DNA from: Argyresthia goedartella
Taxonomy: Eukaryota > Arthropoda > Insecta > Lepidoptera > Argyresthiidae
NCBI GenBank assembly: GCA_949825045.1
Contig: OX463807.1
Coordinates: 13,355,501-13,419,500 of the forward strand
Direction of reading: 5' to 3'
DNA length: 64,000 bases
In this document: positions 56,897 through 64,000 of the stretch, one piece after another
Layout: each line of letters starts with the position of its first letter
Numbering within the stretch: the stretch's first letter is position 1
Position numbers and translations under genes: made by a program
The notes under the pieces: model-generated
What the model was told of the DNA's origin: nothing
What the model saw: the letters and a program-made list of their open reading frames with translations, nothing else
Databases searched by the model: none

Positions 56897-57770
56897 TCAT
56901 TCTTCCCGGGAGCAAATGCACGAGAGATTTTTGTCAATTGTGATGCCTAAGAATATAAAATTGTCAACTTCGGAAATTGTTTCATTGTTATAAGTAATAG
57001 AAATAGGACGTGCATTGGAATTGTATGAGAGAAATTGAAAAATTTTGGTTTTGTTAGTATTAATCTGTAAATTTAGGTTTGTAGCCATTTTATAATGTCC
57101 TCAAGTGCAGTACTAATGACGTTTTCAGAGTTATCTTGTTTTTTACACTGTATTATTAACATGGTGTCATCAGCAAATTGTAGGCAATTATGTGAGGTGG
57201 AATTTGGAAGATCATTGACATATAATAGGAACAGTAATGGTCCTAGTACACTCCCTTGTGGTACTCCTGAGTTATTTATCTTAAAATGGGATCTATAAAT
57301 TTGCTTTGTGGCGATGCCGTTGCTTTCCTGAATTTTGCTTGTTTCGGTGCATTGTTATCTATTTTTGAGAAAACTTCATAGCCAGTTTAACGCTACTCCT
57401 CGAATTCCGAATGAATTTAGTTTTTCTATGAGCAAGAAATGGTTTACAAAATCAAAAGCTTTGCTCATATCAAGAAACAAAGCTATTGTTGGTGTATTTT
57501 TAAAATGCTATATGCACGAAGTCAAAACAAGCATGAATAGTTGATGAACCTTTACGAAAACCATATTGTTCAGGACGGAGTATTTTGTGTTTTTCTAGAA
57601 ATTCGTTCAACCTAGCTTGCATCGCCTTTTCAAATACTTTCGAAAAAAATTGGAACCAAAGAGATAGGTCTATATGCTGTGATCTAGTTGGTCGCCTTTT
57701 TAAAAATAGAGGCGGTGGACAGTTATGTTTATCTTGGACATTGTTTGTCTTTTGGCCGAGACTCAAGTAA
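56897..57770 (-). pseudogene. LINE E reverse transcriptase fragment
   Basis: The minus strand reads FFSKVFEKAMQARLNEF and YGFRKGSSTIHACF (57570-57660), then SKAFDFVNH-like sequence (57440-57470), GVPQGSVLG (57244-57270), FADDTM (near 57160), NTNKTKIF and DNFIFLGITIDKNLS (56940-56990). Both ends are lost and the frame breaks several times. Catalytic aspartates are intact. Confidence 0.75.
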
Positions 57771-57774
57771 ATGA

Positions 57775-58318
57775 GATTACCAGATGGATTCAGTTGGGTT
57801 GGGCCGCATTTGGAAAGCTTAGAGACGTCTTCAAGTCCATGATTCCGCAGAACCTGAAGACCAGGGTTTAAATCTAATGTGCCCTGCCCACACTTACTTA
57901 CGCTGCCGAAACGTGGACGCTAACAGAGGCGAATATGCACCAAATTAAAGTCGCACAAAGGGCCATGTAGTGTTCCATGCTAGGCATAAGACTTCGGGAT
58001 CGTATTCGAAATACAGAAATGAGACGTCGTACTAAGATCGTCGATGTCAGCAAGCAAATCACGAGACTGAAGTGGCGGTGGGCAGGACACTTGGCAAGGA
58101 CAGATGACGGAAGGTGGACCAAGGCGGTTACAGAGTGGCTACCCAGAACCGCACGCCGACCAGTCCGCAGACCACCAGCCAGGTGGACGGATGACATCAT
58201 CGCCATAGCGGGTAGGCAGTGGATGCGGGAGACTGAGGGCCGGAGTGGATGGCGTAGAAAAGAAGAGGCCTGTACCCAGCAGTGGATACATGTGGGCTGA
58301 TTGATGATGATGGTGGAT
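57775..58318 (+). pseudogene. RTE-type LINE, 3' terminal part
   Basis: The plus strand reads TLTYAAETWTLTE (57890-57930), MLGIRLRDRIRN (57977), KWRWAGHLARTDDGRW (58070-58115), VRRPPARWTDDI (58165) and TQQWIHVG before a stop. This is the C-terminal region of RTE-clade ORF2. It ends in a TGATGATGATGG tract, typical of RTE 3' ends. Heavily 5'-truncated, with stops near 57868 and 57968. Confidence 0.85.
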
Positions 58319-59140
58319 AGCAAAATGTTGTTAACAAAGTTATTAGTACGGCTTTTTTAGAACTCTATGTATGTAACCAGACATTGTCACGGAATAGTTT
58401 GTTTTTCTTTTTAAATATCTGATATATCACCCAATTGTGCCCTCTCTATTAAAAAAATACATTTCTCTTAATTTTTCTGCAATATTTCAGTAAATACATA
58501 ATATAGATAATATTATGTATTCTTTTCAAAATTTAAGGAACCGTAGTTTCGAACATAAGGGTGGGGGAATTCTCTTTTTTGCATTTTTCAAAATATTTTT
58601 TTAAATAAGCATTTCAGCTTTATGAGACAAAATTATTTGAGATCCTCGTAACAAACCCTTTCATTAAACATGGCCACATGAAACGGTATGTTATTTTTTA
58701 TCTTTTTCTGATTTTCCCATCCAATTGTCCCCCTCATATTTAACTATATAGTTAAGTGAAGACCTATAGAGCAGTATTTTTTCAAAATTTTTAGGGTCTG
58801 TCGTTTAGGAGTTAACGGCTAAGGAGAATGTTTGTTTGCCTGTTTACTTAAATATTATTTAACTAAAACTTTCAGGTTTATGAAAAATAAATTGAAATCG
58901 CAACAAGCCCTTTTATGCAACATTTCACACGATACAGTTTGGAAACATTTTATTTTTATTTCTGATTTGCCCTTACTATATAAAATAATACATATCTCAT
59001 AATTTTTTCTGTAATACGGGTGGGGCTAGAATGGTGTTTATAGGGTTGCCGATGGAAACAAACGACTTTTCTTTAGCAGTTAAGTTTTCTTGTATGATGG
59101 CACGGATCCCTTCGTGTGCGAGCCGGTCCCGCAATTGTCT
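58319..59140 (+). repeat. Repeat R1 body, with a reversed R1 head at its end
   Basis: Starts 'agcaaaatgttgttaacaaa' and passes through 'gatcctcgtaacaaaccctt'. At 59090-59140 an R1 head is present in the opposite orientation ('cacggatcccttcgtgtgcg'), so this is a compound of two insertions. Confidence 0.5.
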
Positions 59141-60164
59141 TTTGATTGATTATTTTACCTGATTTGCCTCCTAAATGCCCCCCAAATTCAACATTTATTT
59201 GCTTATGCAAACACGCTCGTTTTAAGTGCATCACATTTCAACTTAATCGGTTCAGATTCCGGTCATTTAATACATTACTTTTCCTAGGACTGGCACACGA
59301 TGGATGCTGTAGTGACATGGCAGACAGACACTCACATCCCGTGACCCACACACCAGACACACTTTTCACGACTCAAAATGAGGACCTTCATACACTGCAC
59401 ACTTTGCGTTATCCTCATGAACACTATCTTAATTTTAAAACTATAAGCATGTGTTATTTTCCTTACTTCAATTTTAATATAAGTTAACGACAATCCTACA
59501 TTTGCGACAGTCGAGTTTTATAGTTTATACCAAAAAGAGAGCCCCAACTCGTAAGATACAGTTAACACTAGTTTAGGAGTTGGATGTTCATTAAGATGTA
59601 CCTATCATACCTATCACTAGACCTAAGATTGTCTCCTACAATTTATGTACAAAGGTTAAGTTGGATAATTAAATTTCTGATTATAATTTCTAATGGTTTG
59701 TTTTTCCTTTTTCCTTTTCCAGGTTCCAGACCCTAAAAACATAGTTCCCGACGAATTGAGAACCTCCTCATTTTGTGAAGTTGTTTAAAAATAAATGGTC
59801 CTTGAGCAACAAAAACATACTGAATCATTACAGCACCTGATTGCAATTACTAAGATTTTTGCATACAGAAGCCTCGTCGGACGAAAATAGAAACAAGGTC
59901 AGTAGGCCGACCCTCGCAAGGTTTCTAGATATAAAACCATCAACATTAGCAGCAGGTCACAGTTTTGTGCAATCGCTAGACCTATATATATCAAAACCTT
60001 CAATATATAATCTACGAATTTTAGAACTACCACAACCAAAATATTATCTCTTGCTAGAGCATTGGTTGGTTGTTGTTTGATTGTAGCCTAGAGGCTAGTC
60101 CATCTCCTCAGCTAGCAGATTGAATTTTTTCACACTTTTCACACTTCACACTTGGAACCTATTG
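59141..60164. other. No gene; short dispersed repeats
   Basis: 'cgacgaattgagaacctcct' to 'gaagttgtttaaaa' (59749-59788) is, from memory, a common lepidopteran repeat end. A pyrimidine tract ending in CAG precedes it (near 59722) but leads to no convincing exon. Confidence 0.4.
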
Positions 60165-60388
60165 ACACACATTGATCTAGCCCCAAACTAGGATTCTCTG
60201 TATCTTGGGTACTAGACAACGATACACTTACTTATATAGCTAAATATTATACATAGATAGATAAACAACCATGACTAGGGTACAAACATCCGTTCTCATC
60301 AAAAAAATATTTGCCCCCACCGGGACTCGAACCCGGGACCCTTGGCTTCGTAGGCAGGGTCACTGCCGACTCGGCCATTCGGGTCGTC
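60165..60388 (-). mobile_element. tRNA-derived SINE, family S1, copy 3
   Basis: Minus-strand copy with intact B box (GGTTCGAGTCCCGG near 60322-60336) and A box near 60365. The body matches copies 1 and 2; the ATT tail is absent. Confidence 0.88.
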
Positions 60389-61059
60389 TTTATTTAATTT
60401 TTTCTTTAATTTAAGCATTACTTATTTTTTGTTATCCAATGGGAATCCAATAACACCTGCCCGGTTTTTAACTTTACAGACTTTGCAAAATTATCAATTT
60501 TCCCCAGGTATATCCAGTGATCCGATTTCAAAGAACGCGTAAGAACAGTTTTACATTCAGTGTGATTTCTGTCTTAATATTTGTCTGTCTTGTCTGAATG
60601 TTGATACTCGTAAGACAAGAATGAATTTATTCATATTGTTATTTGTGTCATTATCGATTATTATCACTGAGATCTCTGTCTATACATGTTTATATCTCTA
60701 TTGAGCTTTTCTGTCGTGTCTGCTGGAAATCTATTTTTAGAGAAAAATTTGACTTTGTACTTAATGTTTTTCTGTGAATGTTACGTGTTCAGTTAAATGT
60801 GTGCAATAAAGAATAAATGAAATGAAATGAATTCAAGTAGATAAGAACACCTATGTAGAAATTAGATATTAACAAAAAATATATATTAACAAAATAAGAG
60901 TAAAATATAATATTTGGAAAAAAAAATGCATCACATATACGTACACATTAGACCGGGTTGTTTTCAACTGCAAGTTTAGTTTGTCTTTCTCTCTAACTTC
61001 AAGTTTGGAGGGAACCCTCGATGAAGAATTCAGACACTCACTTGGTCTGATTAATTTCC
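60389..61059. other. No gene; retroelement-like tail
   Basis: 'gtgcaataaagaataaatga' followed by AAATG repeats (60800-60830) resembles a retroposed 3' end on the plus strand. Confidence 0.4.
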
Positions 61060-61155
61060 GTACCCGAATGGTGCCAAACGGGACCCTATTAGTAAGCCTC
61101 CACCGCCCGTCCGTCCGTCTGTCTGTCCATCAGCTGGCTGTATCTCATGGACCGA
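61060..61155 (-). repeat. Repeat R1, tail fragment
   Basis: 'aacgggaccctattagtaag', then a CGTC/TGTC-rich tract and 'gctgtatctcatggacc', the inverse of the R1 tail at about 10760-10850. Confidence 0.55.
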
Positions 61156-61176
61156 AATGACATATCATAACATTTA

Positions 61177-61335
61177 CATGAAGGCACATACGAGCTGTGT
61201 CGTGGGAACCAGAAACAGCGACCTCACAAACATTTGAACATCCAAAACCTGTTTTTTTTCTACCCCAGCCAGGATGCGAACCTAGGACCTCTCGCTTGGG
61301 AAGCAAAGCCTCGACCGCTGCAGCACATAGGTAGT
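61177..61335 (-). mobile_element. tRNA-like SINE, family S2, copy 2
   Basis: Inverse of 26100-26260: 'gtgggaaccagaaacagcga', 'aacatccaaaacctg' and a degenerate B box near 61270. Confidence 0.55.
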
Positions 61336-61604
61336 TAGCAGGTAGTGAGTTAAAATTTTAAAATTGGTACTTCCGTTGCCGTCACAGCAGCAAATCCTGA
61401 ACTTAAGGTGATTTTAAAAATTAAATACTCATTCAAGCGACGTGTTTTTTCTTGCGTTAATAAACGATATTTCGTATAACTTGACCGAAATATTTTCACT
61501 AAGTTACTATTCTACGGCGGTTAAGAACGCAGCGATGCTAGCCATAAATTAATTTAAGCAATTGATATTATGCAATTGATATTGCATTGTTTTGTTGAAT
61601 TAGC

Positions 61605-63290
61605 GACTTTCAGTTTCACTCTAAATCTTATTTAGGGAGCTCTGTGAAGTTAGCAGTACAAAGTCATAGAAAACGGGGCTCAAATTCACAGGATTTTGAG
61701 CTTATTTTGAGCTCCCAGAATACGAAGTTACAGAATTTGAGCTCGAGCTGTTTTCGAAAAAAACACAATAAAACACCAGCAGGGCAAAGTCCGAGTAGAG
61801 AGGTGAAACTCGCAGCGCATTCGGGCATGATTTTGAGCTCCCAGAATATGCAATCATAATATCTCTAACTTACGTAGTTTGCGAGAAAAAAAATAAAAAC
61901 CATTTACACAACAATATCATCTAGATAGATAAAATTTATATGTTTTTATTTTTTATCAGAACTACTAGAGCTAGAAATTTGAAATTTCGTATTCTGATAT
62001 CAATAATTATTTTCTATATATGCTGCAAAACTCAACTCTCTGCTCTGTAAATTCGCGACATTTTCAACCAGAGGGTACTTGAAGGTATCCGTGAACCTTT
62101 TTTTTTAAATATTAAACACCTTGAAATTAATAGAAAACGGGGCTCAAATTCAGGGCATTGCAAGCTTATGTTAAGCACCCAGAATACGAAATTTTAGAAT
62201 TTGAGCTCAAGCGGTTTTCGAAAAAAAAACGCAATAAAACACCAGCAATACAAAGTCTGAGTAGAGAGATGAATCTCGCAGCGTATTTAAGCATGATTTT
62301 GAGATCCCAGAATATGTAATCAGAACTTCTCTTACTTGCGTAGTTTGCGAGAAAAATAATAAAAACCATTTACACAACAATATCATCCAGATAAATAAAA
62401 TTCATATGTTTTTACACTTTTTATCGAAACCACTAGAGATAGAAATCTGAAATATCGTATTCTGGAATCTCGAAATCTTTTTTATACATGCTACAAATTT
62501 CAACTCCCTGCTCTTTCAACTCGCGACATTTTCAACTAGAAAGTACTTGAAGGTATCCAAGAAGCTGTATTTTTAAATATTAACACCTAAAAAATCAAAT
62601 TCAGGGCATTGCTAGCTTATGTTAAGCTCCCAGAATACGAAGTTTCAGAATTTGAGCTCAAGTGGTTTTCTAAAAAAACGCAATAAAACACCAGCAGTAC
62701 AAAGTCCGAGTAAAGAAGTAGAAAAACTCGCAGAGTATTTGAGCATGATTGCTCAAATACTCTGTTGAAAATGTCGCGAGTTGACAGAGCAGAGAGTTGA
62801 AATTTGCAGAATATATAGAAAAGGCTTAGAGATTACAGAATACAAAATTTCAGATTTCTAGGTTTAGTGGTTTAGACAAAAAGTGTTAAAACATATCAAT
62901 TGCATCTATCTAGATGATATTGGTTTATATAAATGGTTTTTATTTTTTGTCTCGCAAACTACGTAAGTTAGAGAAGTTCTGATTGCATATTCTGGGAGCT
63001 CACAATCATGTCCGAATACGCTGCGAGTTTCACTTCTCCACTCGGACTTTGCACTGCTGGTGTTTTATTGCGTTTTTTTTTCGAAAACCGCTCGAGCTCA
63101 AATTATGAAACTTCGTATTCTGGGTGCTCAAAATAAGCTCAAAAACCCCTGAATTTGAGCTCCGTTTTCTATGACTTTGTACTGCTAACTTAGCTTACAG
63201 AGCTTATTTAGGGGCTTGGCTGCAAGTGCAAGTATTTTTTTAAATCTTCAGAAGATTTTAAAAACAAGATTTAGAGTGAAACTGAAAGTC
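61605..63290. mobile_element. Foldback element built of a repeated 450-bp unit
   Basis: Perfect 25-bp inverted ends: GACTTTCAGTTTCACTCTAAATCTT (61605-61629) in two halves, with its inverse at 63266-63290. Inside, a unit with 'agtacaaagtc', 'acgaagtt', 'aaaacaccagca' and 'gcgacattttcaac' occurs directly at about 61645-62085 and 62130-62545, partly at 62595-62745, then inverted at 62750-63205. A hairpin with 15-nt perfect arms (62731-62745 with 62750-62764) marks the turn. No coding frame. Confidence 0.75.
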
Positions 63291-64000
63291 ATACACAAGT
63301 ACATATCTACTCCCAATAAAGAGGTTACCTATAAACCATTCGTATCTAGATCTCTTCCTTTCTTCGTTAAAATATAGTTTAGCCTTTAGAGCAGATAGAT
63401 AAACTTACTAAACTCTTATAACGCTTTTACAAATAACAGGTGTGATTTTACTCCGTTTTAGTAACCTCCCTGATCTTACCACACTGGTAATCAGCTTTAC
63501 TGCCTGTATTCGGGCCCCGGCACTAATGAGCGTTGTAAAACAGTCAAAAGGCGTTTGTGGTCTGTAACTGACCAATTTACTTACCCGCTGAAAAGTGAAA
63601 TGAGATTTATATAGGACATAAAATAAATGCTAGTTCAACGTGAATGCGAACGTTGTCAACCTGCCAGGTATGTACGGATTGTTGTTCTCTTTTGGTGGAT
63701 TTATACTGCGTTTAACAGAAAGGTATGGGTACGTTTTAAGGGGTTGTTAGTTATATATACTTTATGGTCGTGACGTCAACTGCTGCGTAGAGATTTTCGT
63801 GATCGGGGTATTTTTTTCTTTTCTTAGCCACCTACGCTTACGTTGCATGATTCTTACGATGCGTTTTTCCATTATTCCTAATTTAAAATAGGTTAATGGC
63901 AGTTTACAGGAGATGATGAGTTAAAGTTTCTTTTGTTTGTGGGAGTCCACATAGACTTGTGAAAGAACCTAGTGAGGCATAAAACATAACGCATAAATAA
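63291..64000. other. Gene-free end of window
   Basis: Nothing recognised. Confidence 0.5.

Overview
The window reads as nuclear DNA of a lepidopteran insect (moth or butterfly). Three things point there: a large exon of the Drosophila-type acetylcholinesterase gene (ace-2) in the form I recognise from Lepidoptera, an A+T-rich background full of interspersed repeats I associate with Lepidoptera, and the transposon mix (DD37D maT mariners, piggyBac, BEL/Pao, DIRS, CR1/Jockey-like and RTE LINEs, tRNA-derived SINEs). I do not name a species. Only one host coding exon is secure; nearly everything else is mobile DNA or its relics.

Layout. 1-6.3 kb: two 5'-truncated LINEs on the minus strand, the second split by a DD37D mariner. 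6.3-10.9 kb: repeats, a possible small terminal exon near 8.0 kb, and the ace-2 exon (8654-9842, minus). 10.9-22 kb: non-coding DNA with a MITE, a tRNA-derived SINE, a nested foldback element (15355-16168) and smaller inverted-repeat elements. 22-25 kb: LINE relics on the plus strand. 28.1-29.3 kb: second mariner copy. 30.5-34.8 kb: a nearly full-length LINE with a PHD-finger ORF1. 35.1-35.9 kb: long inverted-repeat element. 38.1-48.9 kb: a head-to-head inverted LINE duplication into which a BEL/Pao element (39494-47727, matching LTRs, GTAAC duplication) inserted; that element lacks its reverse transcriptase domain and is itself interrupted by an apparently intact piggyBac (44399-46828, TTAA duplication). 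49.4-54.6 kb: a DIRS-type tyrosine-recombinase retrotransposon with inverted termini, internal complementary region and a predicted gag intron. 55-64 kb: SINEs, a LINE relic, an RTE 3' end, fragments of a dispersed repeat, and a 1.7 kb foldback element.

How the parts relate. The nesting gives relative ages: LINE duplication, then BEL/Pao, then piggyBac; and LINE B, then mariner. The mariner copies carry single, non-overlapping inactivating changes. The DIRS and PHD-LINE copies are broken by a handful of point lesions. The piggyBac transposase is the only mobile-element enzyme here that looks intact. The ace-2 exon ends in a clean splice donor, and I found no following ace-2 exon in the 8.6 kb downstream, so that intron is either long or runs out of the window.
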